A stretch of DNA of 64,000 bases from Marinobacter sediminum (GCF_016820575.1 NZ_JAEMQH010000001.1:372001-436000); one strand, 5' to 3'; shown: positions 45,502-54,395, counted from the stretch's first letter. Numbers and translations are program-made. Notes: generated from the sequence alone by a model not told the origin.

Positions 45502-45612
45502 AGTAGAGCCAACGTGGGCTCTGCTCACAGCGACAACATTATTTCAGACAACGGCGTCTGCTCTTCACCTTGCACAGGCAGCAGTAAAGGTGGTGGGCAG
45601 CGCCGTTTTTTT
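45502..45612 (+). ncRNA. ANTAR/NasR-type antitermination leader
   Basis: Two hairpins with hexaloops of form A-N-N-G-N-N: P1, a 9-bp stem around AACGTG (loop 45511-45516), and P2, CAGAC [AACGGC] GTCTG (45545-45560). A long terminator begins within P2 (45550), pairs about 20 bp with 45588-45607, and ends in T7. P2 and the terminator cannot form together, so an ANTAR protein bound to the hexaloops would allow readthrough. The nearby nasR gene (56298-57596) is the obvious binder. Part of the sequence up to 45632 is the ribosome-binding region of the transporter. Confidence 0.75.
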
Positions 45613-45632
45613 GTGGGCCAGAGGAACCAGCT

Positions 45633-46481
45633 ATGTCTTATATATTACCTTCCGAGTTCGCCACCAAAATGGTGGACGCGGGTGAATCCAAGATCTTCAT
45701 GTCCACCCGTGACACCCTGATCCGTGCCTTCATGGCCGGTGCAATCCTGGCTCTGGCGGCGGCGTTTGCCATTACCGTTGCGGTTCAGACCGGCGTGTTC
45801 CTGATTGGCGCCATCCTGTTCCCGATCGGGTTCTGCATGCTGTACCTGATGGGCTTTGATCTGCTCACCGGCGTGTTCATGCTGACCCCGCTGGCACTGC
45901 TGGACAAACGCCCGGGCGTTACCCCCAAGGCCATTCTGCGCAACTGGGGCTGGGTGTTCCTGGGTAACCTGGGCGGTGCCTTGACCGTTGCCTTCATGAT
46001 GGCATTCATCTTCACTTACGGTTTCAACACTGACCCGGGCGCTGTCGGTGCAAAGATCGCCAGCGTGGGCGAAGACCGCACCCTGGGTTACGCCGAATTC
46101 GGCGCTGCCGGCTGGGCCACTATCTTTATCCGCGGCATGCTGTGCAACTGGATGGTGTCCATGGGCGTGGTTGGCGCGATGATCTCCACCAACGTCAGCG
46201 GCAAGGTACTGGCCATGTGGATGCCGATCATGCTGTTCTTCTTCATGGGCTTCGAGCATTCGATCGTGAACATGTTCCTGTTCCCCTCCGCCATGATCAT
46301 GGGCGGTGAATTCTCGGTCATGGATTACCTGTGGTGGAACGAGATCCCGACAGTGCTGGGTAACCTGGTGGGCGGTCTGGCCTTTACCGGACTCACGCTC
46401 TACAGCACCCATGTGCGCACTGCGCCCAAGCGCCCCGCACCTGCCGCTTTTAATGACTCGGCATTGGCCAACCGTGCCTGA
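45633..46481 (+). CDS. formate/nitrite transporter family channel
   Basis: 282 residues with six helices and the FNT landmarks IGAILFPIGFCMLYLMGFDLLTG and FFFMGFEHSIVNMFLFP (the conserved pore histidine is H in GFEHS). FNT members carry formate, nitrite or hydrosulfide. Context (sigma-54 promoter, NasR-type leader, nitrate and nitrite reductase genes nearby) argues for nitrite or nitrate-linked transport, NirC-like, over formate. GAGGAA lies 7-8 nt before the ATG. The next gene encodes a phosphatase-kinase in the same unit. Confidence 0.9.
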   Translation: MSYILPSEFATKMVDAGESKIFMSTRDTLIRAFMAGAILALAAAFAITVAVQTGVFLIGAILFPIGFCMLYLMGFDLLTGVFMLTPLALLDKRPGVTPKAILRNWGWVFLGNLGGALTVAFMMAFIFTYGFNTDPGAVGAKIASVGEDRTLGYAEFGAAGWATIFIRGMLCNWMVSMGVVGAMISTNVSGKVLAMWMPIMLFFFMGFEHSIVNMFLFPSAMIMGGEFSVMDYLWWNEIPTVLGNLVGGLAFTGLTLYSTHVRTAPKRPAPAAFNDSALANRA

Positions 46482-46515
46482 ATCCTGTCCTGATCCGGCC
46501 ACCGCACAGGCCGGA

Positions 46516-48282
46516 ATGCCTCCGCCGGTGTTATCACCGGACGGGGGCAAACCCGTTACAGCACAACTGGAAATCACGGTGGGTCAGTACTCTGACAGAG
46601 GGCTGAAAACCATCAACCAGGATTTTCATGGCCTGCTGATTCCTGATCCACTACAGCGAACAACCAAAGGCATCGCGGTAGCCATTGCCGATGGCATCAG
46701 CTCGAGCAATGTCAGCCAGGTGGCGAGTGAGTCGGCCGTGGCCGGCTTTCTCAGTGACTACTTCTCTACACCAGAAACCTGGTCGGTCAAGAAGTCGGTT
46801 CAGCGCGTGCTGCTGGCTACCAACGCCTGGCTCCACGCCCAGACCCGCCGCAGCCAGTACCGGTATGACCTCGACCGGGGTTACATCTGCACCCTGAGTG
46901 TCCTGGTGCTGAAATCCACCACCGCGCACGCATTCAACGTAGGCGACTCCCGGATTTACAAAGTTCACAATCAGGCCCTGGAGCAATTGACCACGGATCA
47001 TCGCCTCTGGTTGTCCCGAACCGAAAGCTGTCTGACCCGTGCCATGGGCATGGATCATCAGCTAGACATCGACTACCAGCAGGCTCCGCTGCAGGTCGGC
47101 GACACGTTCTTGCTGGCCACCGACGGGGTCTATGAGCACCTGGCCGAGGCCGACATCCTGGAACGGCTGAAACGGCACCCGGATGACCTGACCGCGGCCG
47201 CCAAAGCCCTGGCCGCAGCGGCACTGGCGGCCGGCAGTGACGACAACCTGACGGTGCAGATCATCCGCATCGATAACCTACCGAAGTCCCAACAGGCGGG
47301 CGAGCTGAGCCGCGAACTCAGCCAGCTGCCCTTCGCCCCGGAACTGACACCGGGACGATCCTTCGACGGCTACCGTATTCAGCGCCAGCTCCACGCCAGT
47401 GGCCGCAGCCATGTGTTCCAGGCGGTGGACGAGGCAACGCAGACACCGGTGGTGATCAAGATCCCATCCACCGATCTTCGTGACAATCCGGAATATCTGG
47501 AACAGTTCGCCACTGAGGAGTGGATTGCCCGTCGCATCTCAAACCCGCACGTAGTAAGGCCTTTCGCCCCGGATAGGCCCCGCAGCTGGGTCTACCTGGT
47601 GACCGAATTCGTGGAAGGCCGAACCCTGAAACAGTGGATGCTGGATCACCCGGCGCCTGCCCTGGAGACGGTTCGCAATCTGGTGGAACAGATCGGGCGG
47701 GGCTTACGTGCCTTCCACCGACTGGAAATGGTGCATCAGGACCTGAAACCCGAAAACATCCTGGTGGATGCTTCCGGCACCGTCACTCTGATCGATTTTG
47801 GCGCCACCCGGGTCGCCGGCCTGCAGGAAATGACCGACACCGATACCGAGCATTATCCTCGCGGCGCGGCCCTGTACAGTGCACCAGAAACCATGCTGGG
47901 CGAACCCGGCAGCTGGCTCGCCGACCAGTTCTCTCTGGGCGTCATCACTTATCAGTTGTTGACTGGTCAACTGCCTTTCGGCGCGGAAGTGCCAAGAATC
48001 CGCAGCCGCAGTCAGCAACGCCGACTAACCTATCAATCGGCCCGGCCCTACCGGGAAGATGTCCCGTTGTGGGTGGATGACGCCCTGGCCCGGGCACTGC
48101 ATCCCGAACCGCACCGCCGCTATCCGGCACTGTCGGAATTTCTGCACGACCTCCGCCAGCCCGGCGCCGACTGGCAAAGCCGGCATCGGCCGCCGTTGAT
48201 GGAGCGCCACCCCGTGGCCTTCTGGCAAAGCCTATCAGCGCTGCTTTTGCTAGCGCTGCTGGCCAGCCTCGCATTCGACTGA
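46516..48282 (+). CDS. fused PP2C phosphatase and serine/threonine protein kinase
   Basis: About 588 residues. N-terminal PP2C-like domain (VAIADGISSSNVSQ, NVGDSRIYKV, LATDGVYEHL, GSDDNLTVQII) and C-terminal eukaryotic-type kinase (VVIKIP lysine, VHQDLKPENILVD catalytic loop, LIDFGATR), then a membrane helix at the end (LSALLLLALLASLAF). The catalytic loop reads HQD rather than HRD. Such phosphatase-kinase fusions are found beside nitrite-channel genes in Pseudomonas-type bacteria; the substrate is unknown but may be the channel or nitrogen regulators. The start is ATG 46516, 34 nt past the channel stop; a GTG at 46474 is possible. Confidence 0.9.
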   Translation: MPPPVLSPDGGKPVTAQLEITVGQYSDRGLKTINQDFHGLLIPDPLQRTTKGIAVAIADGISSSNVSQVASESAVAGFLSDYFSTPETWSVKKSVQRVLLATNAWLHAQTRRSQYRYDLDRGYICTLSVLVLKSTTAHAFNVGDSRIYKVHNQALEQLTTDHRLWLSRTESCLTRAMGMDHQLDIDYQQAPLQVGDTFLLATDGVYEHLAEADILERLKRHPDDLTAAAKALAAAALAAGSDDNLTVQIIRIDNLPKSQQAGELSRELSQLPFAPELTPGRSFDGYRIQRQLHASGRSHVFQAVDEATQTPVVIKIPSTDLRDNPEYLEQFATEEWIARRISNPHVVRPFAPDRPRSWVYLVTEFVEGRTLKQWMLDHPAPALETVRNLVEQIGRGLRAFHRLEMVHQDLKPENILVDASGTVTLIDFGATRVAGLQEMTDTDTEHYPRGAALYSAPETMLGEPGSWLADQFSLGVITYQLLTGQLPFGAEVPRIRSRSQQRRLTYQSARPYREDVPLWVDDALARALHPEPHRRYPALSEFLHDLRQPGADWQSRHRPPLMERHPVAFWQSLSALLLLALLASLAFD

Positions 48283-48411
48283 GACTGGCCGGGCGAGATT
48301 TGGCCCAGTCAGCAAGTCCTCGCTCAACGCACGGGCACCGTCTTGCCTGATGCCGGCGAAAGCCGACACAGAATGCGCCTTAGCCACTGTTTTATATAAC
48401 CTTTATGTTAC

Positions 48412-48427
48412 TGGCACGGAGTTTGTA
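48412..48427 (+). promoter_or_regulatory. sigma-54-like promoter of hcp
   Basis: TGGCACGGAGTTTGTA, with a consensus -24 half and a near-consensus -12 half (TTGTA rather than TTGCA). AT-rich sequence upstream (48391-48409) could favour IHF bending. It lies 65 bp before the hcp start. Many type VI secretion hcp genes are sigma-54 dependent. Confidence 0.45.
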
Positions 48428-48492
48428 ATTGTCTGGAAGTCCAGGGAAGACCCACAGGGACACTCATTCAATCAGACGTCATGGAGCAGACA

Positions 48493-49011
48493 ATGCCAAC
48501 TCCTTGTTATATCAGTATCGAAGGCCAGACACAGGGCAACATCACCGCCGGCGCATTCACTTCCGACTCGGTCGGCAACATCTACGTAGAAGGTCACGAA
48601 GACGAAGTGCTGGTACAGGAATTCAGCCATGTGGTTACTGTCCCGACCGATCCGCAGTCAGGCCAGCCTTCCGGCCAGCGCGTGCACAAGCCGTTCAAGT
48701 TCACCTCTGCCCTGAACAAGGCCACCCCGCTGATGTACAACGCCCTGGCCTCCGGCGAAATGCTGCCCAAAGTAGAGCTCAAGTGGTACCGAACCTCCGT
48801 TGAGGGCAAGCAGGAGCACTTCTTCTCGACCATCCTGGAAGACGCCACCATCATCGACATCCAGTGCAACATGCCCCACTGCCAGGACGCCGCCAGCGCG
48901 GACTTCACCCAGCTGGTCACCACCTCCCTGTCATACCGCAAGGTCACCTGGGAGCACGCAGTTGCCGGCACCTCCGGCGCTGACGACTGGCGCTCGCCGT
49001 TCGAGGCCTGA
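48493..49011 (+). CDS. hcp: type VI secretion tube protein Hcp
   Basis: 172 residues, the standard Hcp length, with the family opening MPTPCYISIEGQTQGNITAGAF, the conserved KPFKFTSALNKATPLMYNALASGE and the ending VTWEHAVAGTSGADDWRSP. Hexameric rings stack to form the secretion tube, and Hcp is also secreted. ATG 48493 is preferred over 48481 because GGAG lies 7 nt before it. No other type VI gene is near, so this is an orphan copy, possibly an effector carrier. Confidence 0.96.
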   Translation: MPTPCYISIEGQTQGNITAGAFTSDSVGNIYVEGHEDEVLVQEFSHVVTVPTDPQSGQPSGQRVHKPFKFTSALNKATPLMYNALASGEMLPKVELKWYRTSVEGKQEHFFSTILEDATIIDIQCNMPHCQDAASADFTQLVTTSLSYRKVTWEHAVAGTSGADDWRSPFEA

Positions 49012-49138
49012 TCCAACCGCGTTGCTATCTCTACATCGGCCAGCCTCAGTGCTGGCCGATGTGGTTTTGCGCCGGCCCCGGGAGCGGGTATCATCAGCGT
49101 CGATATTCCCGGAAAAGCATTTGCTAGATGGCTCCTTG

Positions 49139-49831
49139 ATGACCAGTACCCAGGCCCGGCAACTCGGCCAACTGATGTGCGACACCACTTATGACGTACT
49201 CTGGCAACCGGCCACCGGCTGGCTGACAGACCGCCTCCCAGGCAGCTCCCTGCAGTGTCGTGTCGGTGCCGGCCAGGCCACCTACCACCGCTTTGACCCC
49301 CAGCGAAAACAGCACCTGATCACCTACGGCGTGCGCATGGTCGAGGCCAAGCAACAGCCAGACACCGCCCATGGCTGGCTGTCCAGTCGAGAGATCCGGA
49401 AACGGGGTTATTTTGACGGCCAGCTGAGTCCGCTGAACCTGCTGGCGCACACCTGCTGCCATGAATTCGCGCACCTGTTACAGCAGAATGCCGGCAAACG
49501 CTTCCGGGGTTCGGTGCACAACCGGCACTTCTACGAGATTCTGGACGAACTGCACGCCAGTGGTGGGGCTGTGGCGGTGCGGCGGTCTCTGGCCATCCGT
49601 GCCGCCGACCGCGGCATGGCGCTGTCGACAGATCCGTTCGAACTGCCGGATCCAAGCGTCGCCCGCAAACACTGGCAGGTCGGCGAGGTAGTGACCTTTG
49701 GAGCCGGCACACGAGAAATCCGCGGCCGGATTCGCCGGGTCAACCGGAAGACCTGCACCGTTGAGGGCACCGGCCGGTCTGTGGGGTTGCGCTACCGGGT
49801 GCCCTTACCGCTACTGCGCAAAGCCGGCTGA
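49139..49831 (+). CDS. SprT-like zinc metallopeptidase family protein
   Basis: 230 residues. Catalytic motif HEFAH at residues 108-112 (an HExxH site, preceded by LAHTCC), with a further histidine pair (SVHNRHFYEILDELH) that could supply the third zinc ligand, the pattern of SprT/YgjP-type metallopeptidases. No signal peptide, so probably cytoplasmic. SprT relatives act on DNA-protein crosslinks in eukaryotes, but a bacterial role is unclear. The start lacks a clear ribosome site. It converges on nasA, 7 nt away. Confidence 0.75.
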   Translation: MTSTQARQLGQLMCDTTYDVLWQPATGWLTDRLPGSSLQCRVGAGQATYHRFDPQRKQHLITYGVRMVEAKQQPDTAHGWLSSREIRKRGYFDGQLSPLNLLAHTCCHEFAHLLQQNAGKRFRGSVHNRHFYEILDELHASGGAVAVRRSLAIRAADRGMALSTDPFELPDPSVARKHWQVGEVVTFGAGTREIRGRIRRVNRKTCTVEGTGRSVGLRYRVPLPLLRKAG

Positions 49832-49838
49832 CCAAAGC

Positions 49839-52535
49839 TCAGGACACCTCGGCCGCTTCCGGCGCCGGGTATTGGCTCAGCAATCCGCGCAATTCCGGGA
49901 TACAGGAGCCACAGTTGGTGCCGCATTTCAGGGCCTGACCCAGCGCTTCCACACTGTCTTCACCGGCCTGAATCGCCTTGGCGATCTGCATCTCACCTAC
50001 CTGGAAGCAGCTGCACACCAGCGCGCCGGTGTCTTCGCTGTCTACAGCACGAGCCGCCAGCAGGCACTGACGTTGCTCGGGACTCAGACACTCGGCCTCA
50101 AAGCACTGATCCAACCAGGCCAGATCCGGCAACTCGGACGCACTCGGCGCCACCAGCAGAATCGCCTGCAGCTGCCCATCAACAATTCTAGCGGCCCGAA
50201 ACCGGCCGCAGGCGACGTCGCCCATCACCACCTGAGCCGCACCGCCCAGCCAGGCATCGGCCTCCCGTTCCCAATCCACCGGCTGGTTGCCCGCCAGCCA
50301 CCAGCTCTCGCTGTGACTCAGCGGCTGCCGGGCCCAGTAACCCGAGGGACTGACCAGCTCCGGCTGCCATCCACTGGCCGGGCGTCGCATCACGCGGGCG
50401 TGCCAGCGACTCGGCAACGGTTGCAGGCTGGCGACGCCATGTTTGCCCTCCGGCTGCCCGGATACCGGATCGGTCACTGCCATCATCAAATCGGTCGCAG
50501 TGCCCCGGGAGGCAAACTGACGGTTCCAGTGAATGGGCACAAACACCTCGCCCGGGCGCTGATCCGGTGTCACCCGAATCCGGCCCACGTATTCGCCACC
50601 GTTGCGACCGGTCAGCCGGCCCAGCTCGCCCTCAGCCAGGGTCAGTGCCTCAGCGTCGTTGGGGTGCACCTCAATAAACGGCTCCTGACGATGGGCAAGC
50701 AGCCGGGGTGCCAGGGCAGTCCGGGTCATGGTGTGCCACTGATCACGAATCCGGCCGGCGTTCACCACCATCGGCTGGGCGGGCGAAGGCTGTTGGCCCG
50801 CACTCACGGTGTGGATTGGCACCATTCGGGCGCGACCATCGGGCGTAGCAAAGCCGCCTTGGCCAAAAAGTCGGCGGGTGCCGGCAATCCCACCCTCCGG
50901 CGTAGCTGAAACCGGCCATTGCAGCGGTTCGAATTCGTCGTAATCAGAGTCGGACAGGGTTTTCAGGCAGTCAATATCAAACTGGCGGCGACTGCCGCTG
51001 GCCTGGACGGCGATTCCGGAAAGCGCAGCGTGCTCGCGAAAGATATCCGCCGGCCGCTGGTAGCCGAACGCCTCGCCATAACCCATCTCCCGGGCCACGT
51101 TCGCCATGATCCACCAGTCAGGTTTCACCTCGCCAGGCAGGGGCAGGAACGCCCTTTGCCGGGAAATACAACGTTCAGAGTTGGTCACCGTACCGTCTTT
51201 CTCGCCCCAGCCGGCAGCGGGCAACAGAATGTCGGCGTAGGTGGTGGTGTCGGTCTCGGCCATGCAATCGGAAACGATCACCGTGGGGCAACGTGCCAGC
51301 GCCTCGCGCACTCGGGTCGACTCCGGCAGGCTGACCGCGGGGTTGGTACCCATGACCCACAGCACCTTGATCTCGCCCCGATGCACTGCTTCAAAAAGTT
51401 CCACGGCTTTCAGGCCGGGGCCCTCGGGAACCCGGTCAGCACCCCAGAACCGGGCCACACTGTCCCGGGCACCCGGGCTGTCGTAATCCATGTGCGCTGC
51501 CAGGGTATTCGCCAGCCCGCCGACTTCACGCCCGCCCATGGCGTTGGGCTGGCCGGTCAAGGAAAAGGGTCCGGCACCCGGCAACCCGACCCGACCGGTG
51601 GCCAGATGGCAATTGATAATGCTGTTGCACTTGTCCGTTCCCGCTGACGCCTGGTTGATGCCCTGGGAAAAACCGGTCACCGTGCGCGGAGTCTGCGCAA
51701 ACCAGCGGTAGAAGGTTTCCACATCGGCCATCGGGAGATCACATTGCTCAGCCACCGAGCTGACCGAGGGAGCTGCCTGGGTGGCGGCCTCCAGGGTTTC
51801 ATTGAAGCCGTGACAATAGCGGGCGATATAGCCCTGATCCAGGCCGTCGTGCTCCGTCAGCCACGCCAGCAGGCCATTGAACAAAATGGTGTCGGTGCCC
51901 GGCTTCAGTTTCAGGTGCAGGTCCGCCAGCTCGGAGGTAGCCGTCCGGCGGGGGTCGATCACCACCACCCGACGCCCGGCCCGGCTGGCCGCTTTCATGC
52001 GCTGGTACAGCACCGGATGGGCCCAGGCGGCGTTGCTGCCAGCCAGTACCAGTAGATCTGCCAACTCCACATCGTCGTAGCAGCCGGGCACACAGTCTTC
52101 TCCAAATGCCCGTTTGTGGGCCGCCACTGCCGAAGACATGCACAGTCGGGAGTTGGTATCCACATGCGGTGTGCCGACAAAGCCCTTGGCCAGTTTGTTG
52201 GCGACGTAATAATCCTCGGTTAACAGCTGGCCCGACAGATAGAACGCCACCGAACCGGGACCGTGCCTGGCCACCGCCTCGCGAATGGCTCCAGACGCGG
52301 CTTTCAGCGCCTCGGGCCAATCGCTTTCCACACCGGCGAGCCGGGGCCGCAAAAGACGACCGGCAGGCACCAGGGTCTCGTGCAAGGCCGAGCCTTTAAC
52401 ACACAATCGCCCCTGATTGGCCGGGTGCTGCTGATCGCCACTGACTTGCCCGGGCCCGGCCGTCACGCCGCAACCGACACCACAGTAGGGGCAGGTGGTC
52501 CGAACGCCGGTCGCTGTCTGATGCTCGCTGTTCAC
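49839..52535 (-). CDS. nasA: assimilatory nitrate reductase catalytic subunit
   Basis: 898 residues. N-terminal [4Fe-4S] cysteines C15, C18, C22 and C45 (CPYCGVGC; LCVKG), a molybdopterin oxidoreductase core of about 700 residues with molybdopterin dinucleotide-binding domain, and a C-terminal BFD-like [2Fe-2S] domain (CSCFQVGEMQI...CGTNCGSCIPEL). It reduces nitrate to nitrite in the cytoplasm. The start is GTG 52535 with GAGAGGA 6 nt upstream; a longer open frame runs through the leader and terminator and is not coding. Divergent from the nitrate transporter. Confidence 0.96.
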   Translation of the reverse strand: MNSEHQTATGVRTTCPYCGVGCGVTAGPGQVSGDQQHPANQGRLCVKGSALHETLVPAGRLLRPRLAGVESDWPEALKAASGAIREAVARHGPGSVAFYLSGQLLTEDYYVANKLAKGFVGTPHVDTNSRLCMSSAVAAHKRAFGEDCVPGCYDDVELADLLVLAGSNAAWAHPVLYQRMKAASRAGRRVVVIDPRRTATSELADLHLKLKPGTDTILFNGLLAWLTEHDGLDQGYIARYCHGFNETLEAATQAAPSVSSVAEQCDLPMADVETFYRWFAQTPRTVTGFSQGINQASAGTDKCNSIINCHLATGRVGLPGAGPFSLTGQPNAMGGREVGGLANTLAAHMDYDSPGARDSVARFWGADRVPEGPGLKAVELFEAVHRGEIKVLWVMGTNPAVSLPESTRVREALARCPTVIVSDCMAETDTTTYADILLPAAGWGEKDGTVTNSERCISRQRAFLPLPGEVKPDWWIMANVAREMGYGEAFGYQRPADIFREHAALSGIAVQASGSRRQFDIDCLKTLSDSDYDEFEPLQWPVSATPEGGIAGTRRLFGQGGFATPDGRARMVPIHTVSAGQQPSPAQPMVVNAGRIRDQWHTMTRTALAPRLLAHRQEPFIEVHPNDAEALTLAEGELGRLTGRNGGEYVGRIRVTPDQRPGEVFVPIHWNRQFASRGTATDLMMAVTDPVSGQPEGKHGVASLQPLPSRWHARVMRRPASGWQPELVSPSGYWARQPLSHSESWWLAGNQPVDWEREADAWLGGAAQVVMGDVACGRFRAARIVDGQLQAILLVAPSASELPDLAWLDQCFEAECLSPEQRQCLLAARAVDSEDTGALVCSCFQVGEMQIAKAIQAGEDSVEALGQALKCGTNCGSCIPELRGLLSQYPAPEAAEVS

Positions 52536-52551
52536 GTCGTATCCTCTCGGC

Positions 52552-52617
52552 TCTAAAACAAAGACGCCCGCTTCCGGGAACCGGTATATCCGGCACACGG
52601 GAGCGGGCGTCTTTGCC
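52552..52617 (-). ncRNA. nasA leader with terminator and probable NasR hairpin
   Basis: On the minus strand, a 13-bp terminator stem (AAAGACGCCCGCT / AGCGGGCGTCTTT) is followed by TTTGTTTT, between the sigma-54 element and the nasA start. Its 5' arm overlaps a short hairpin GGC [AAAGAC] GCC with an A-N-N-G-N-N hexaloop (52606-52617). An upstream P1 hairpin is not clear, so the ANTAR reading is weaker here than for the other leaders. Confidence 0.6.
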
Positions 52618-52658
52618 TATTTCGTCGTTATCTGAAGTCTTTTTGCTAAGTTAACCGT

Positions 52659-52674
52659 TGCAATAACAGGGCCA
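52659..52674 (-). promoter_or_regulatory. sigma-54 promoter of nasA
   Basis: On the minus strand TGGCCC-TGTTA-TTGCA, with perfect -12 and one mismatch in the -24 core, exact spacing. It lies about 45 bp before the nasA terminator stem. Confidence 0.6.
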
Positions 52675-52849
52675 TCCCTGCATTGAAGCTATAACGGACC
52701 CCGGCGGGCAGGAGCATCACTTTTCACGGCCCACAATGGTGCAAGGCTCAAAAAAGCGCACTAAAACACATCGGCAACCACGCGCCAGATTCCGACCCAT
52801 TGTCGGGCCTTAATCCTTACTCGGCTGTTTTAAATAACTTTTTTATCTC
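52675..52849. promoter_or_regulatory. divergent control region between nasA and nrtA
   Basis: Between two divergent sigma-54 elements. Contains an NtrC-like half-site (TGGTGCA, 52737-52743) and AT-rich tracts before the nrt promoter (TTTTAAATAACTTTTTTAT). A full inverted repeat for NtrC was not found. No gene seen. Confidence 0.5.
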
Positions 52850-52865
52850 TGGCACAGGCTGTGCA
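52850..52865 (+). promoter_or_regulatory. sigma-54 promoter of the nrt operon
   Basis: TGGCAC-AGGCT-GTGCA, consensus -24 and GC of the -12 core at exact spacing, directly before the leader of nrtA. An AT-rich run upstream may aid bending. Confidence 0.75.
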
Positions 52866-52887
52866 ATCAACACCTTTGAACATTTCA

Positions 52888-52953
52888 GATCATTGTTGAT
52901 TCAACAGGCATAGGCGCCTGCCTTCCGATAACGGAGGGCAGGCGCTTTTTTTT
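52888..52953 (+). ncRNA. ANTAR/NasR-type antitermination leader of nrtABC
   Basis: Tandem hairpins with hexaloops: P1 GATC [ATTGTT] GATT (52888-52901), linker CAA, P2 CAGGC [ATAGGC] GCCTG (52905-52920). Both loops have A at position 1 and G at 4. The terminator stem (13 bp, 52914-52926 with 52933-52945, loop GATAAC) followed by T8 overlaps the 3' arm of P2, so the two are mutually exclusive. This is the arrangement known for ANTAR antitermination, as with Klebsiella NasR at nasF. Confidence 0.8.
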
Positions 52954-52983
52954 GCCTGAAAGAACATCGCGAGGAAAGTAACC

Positions 52984-54372
52984 ATGAAGACATCCCTGAC
53001 AACCGTCTCCGGCACACTCAGGCAGCTGACCGGACTGGCCACGGCCATCTCTCTGATGGCCGGCACCGGCCTGGCCCAAGCAGAGATTGGCGCCCCGGAG
53101 AAGCCGGACCTGAGACTCGGCTTCATCAAACTGACGGACATGGCGCCCTTGGCGGTAGCCTGGGAGCAGGGCTTCTTTATGGATGAAGGCCTGTTTGTCG
53201 AGCTGGAAGCCCAGGCCAACTGGAAAGTGCTGCTGGACCGGGTCATCACCGGCGAACTGGACGGCGCGCACATGCTCGCCGGACAACCCCTGGGGGCCTC
53301 CATTGGCTATGGCACCCAGGCCGACATCATTACCGCCTTCAGCATGGACCTGAACGGCAACGGCATTACCGTCTCTAATCAAGTCTGGGAGACCATGAGC
53401 CAGCACATTCCTGAGGAGGACGGCAAACCGGTACACCCGATCAGCGCCAGCGCCCTGAAACCGGTGGTGGAGCAATCCCGGGCAGAAGGTGAACGTTTTC
53501 GTATGGGCATGGTGTTCCCGGTGTCTACCCACAACTACGAGCTGCGTTACTGGCTTGCCGCCGGTGGCCTGAACCCCGGGTTCTACGCACCCCAACGCGG
53601 TGACACCAGCGGCACCCTGGAAGCCGACGTGCATCTATCGGTGACGCCACCACCACAGATGCCCGCCACCATGGAAGCCGGCACCATTCAGGGTTACTGC
53701 GTGGGCGAGCCCTGGAACCAGCAGGCAGTATTCAAGGGCATTGGCGTACCGGTGATCACCGACTATGAGATCTGGCCCAACAACCCGGAGAAGGTGTTCG
53801 GCGTGACCCAGTCCTGGGCCGAGCAAAACCCCAACACCCACCTGCACCTGCTGCGTGCCCTGATTCGCGCGGCGCACTGGCTGGACGAGAACAACAACGC
53901 CAACCGTGCCGAAGCGGTGGAAATCCTGGCCCGCCCCAGCTATGTCGGCGCCGATGCTGAGGTCATTGCCAACTCCATGACCGGCACCTTTGAATACGAG
54001 AAAGGCGACATCCGCGAGGTGCCTGACTTCAACGTCTTCTTCCGTCATCACGCCACCTACCCGTACCCGTCGGATGCCATCTGGTACCTGTCGCAGATGC
54101 GTCGTTGGGGCCAGATTCCCGAGGCCAAATCCGATGACTGGTACATGAAAACCGCCGCCCAGGTGTATCGCGGTGACATTTATGCCCAGGCCGCCCAGTC
54201 CCTGATCGACGACGGCCTGATGCAGGCCGAGGACTTCCCGGATTTCAGCCAGGAAAACTTCGCCCGCCCTTACCAGGGTGAGCTGATTGATGGCGTTGCC
54301 TTCACGCCACGCCAGCCGAACGCCTACATCGACAGCTTTGAGATCGGCCTGAAAGGCGACGACACACCGTAA
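52984..54372 (+). CDS. nrtA: nitrate ABC transporter substrate-binding protein
   Basis: 462 residues of the NrtA/CmpA/NMT1 family ([68 protein letters not shown]). A cleavable-looking signal peptide precedes the mature part and ends near GLAQAEIG, with no lipobox cysteine, so it is probably periplasmic. Delivers nitrate to the NrtB-NrtC importer. GAGGAAAG lies about 7 nt before the ATG. First gene of a three-gene operon under sigma-54 and leader control. Confidence 0.94.
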   Translation: MKTSLTTVSGTLRQLTGLATAISLMAGTGLAQAEIGAPEKPDLRLGFIKLTDMAPLAVAWEQGFFMDEGLFVELEAQANWKVLLDRVITGELDGAHMLAGQPLGASIGYGTQADIITAFSMDLNGNGITVSNQVWETMSQHIPEEDGKPVHPISASALKPVVEQSRAEGERFRMGMVFPVSTHNYELRYWLAAGGLNPGFYAPQRGDTSGTLEADVHLSVTPPPQMPATMEAGTIQGYCVGEPWNQQAVFKGIGVPVITDYEIWPNNPEKVFGVTQSWAEQNPNTHLHLLRALIRAAHWLDENNNANRAEAVEILARPSYVGADAEVIANSMTGTFEYEKGDIREVPDFNVFFRHHATYPYPSDAIWYLSQMRRWGQIPEAKSDDWYMKTAAQVYRGDIYAQAAQSLIDDGLMQAEDFPDFSQENFARPYQGELIDGVAFTPRQPNAYIDSFEIGLKGDDTP

Positions 54373-54395
54373 CCGGGCGTAGCCAGGAGAACGAC

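Noticed and set aside
49698-50909. 403-codon open frame antisense to nasA
   Set aside because: Compositional shadow opposite a clearly functional nasA; begins inside the metallopeptidase gene.
52536-52598. N-terminal extension of NasA
   Set aside because: It would be encoded by the terminator region; GTG 52535 with GAGAGGA is the better start and gives the normal family N-terminus.
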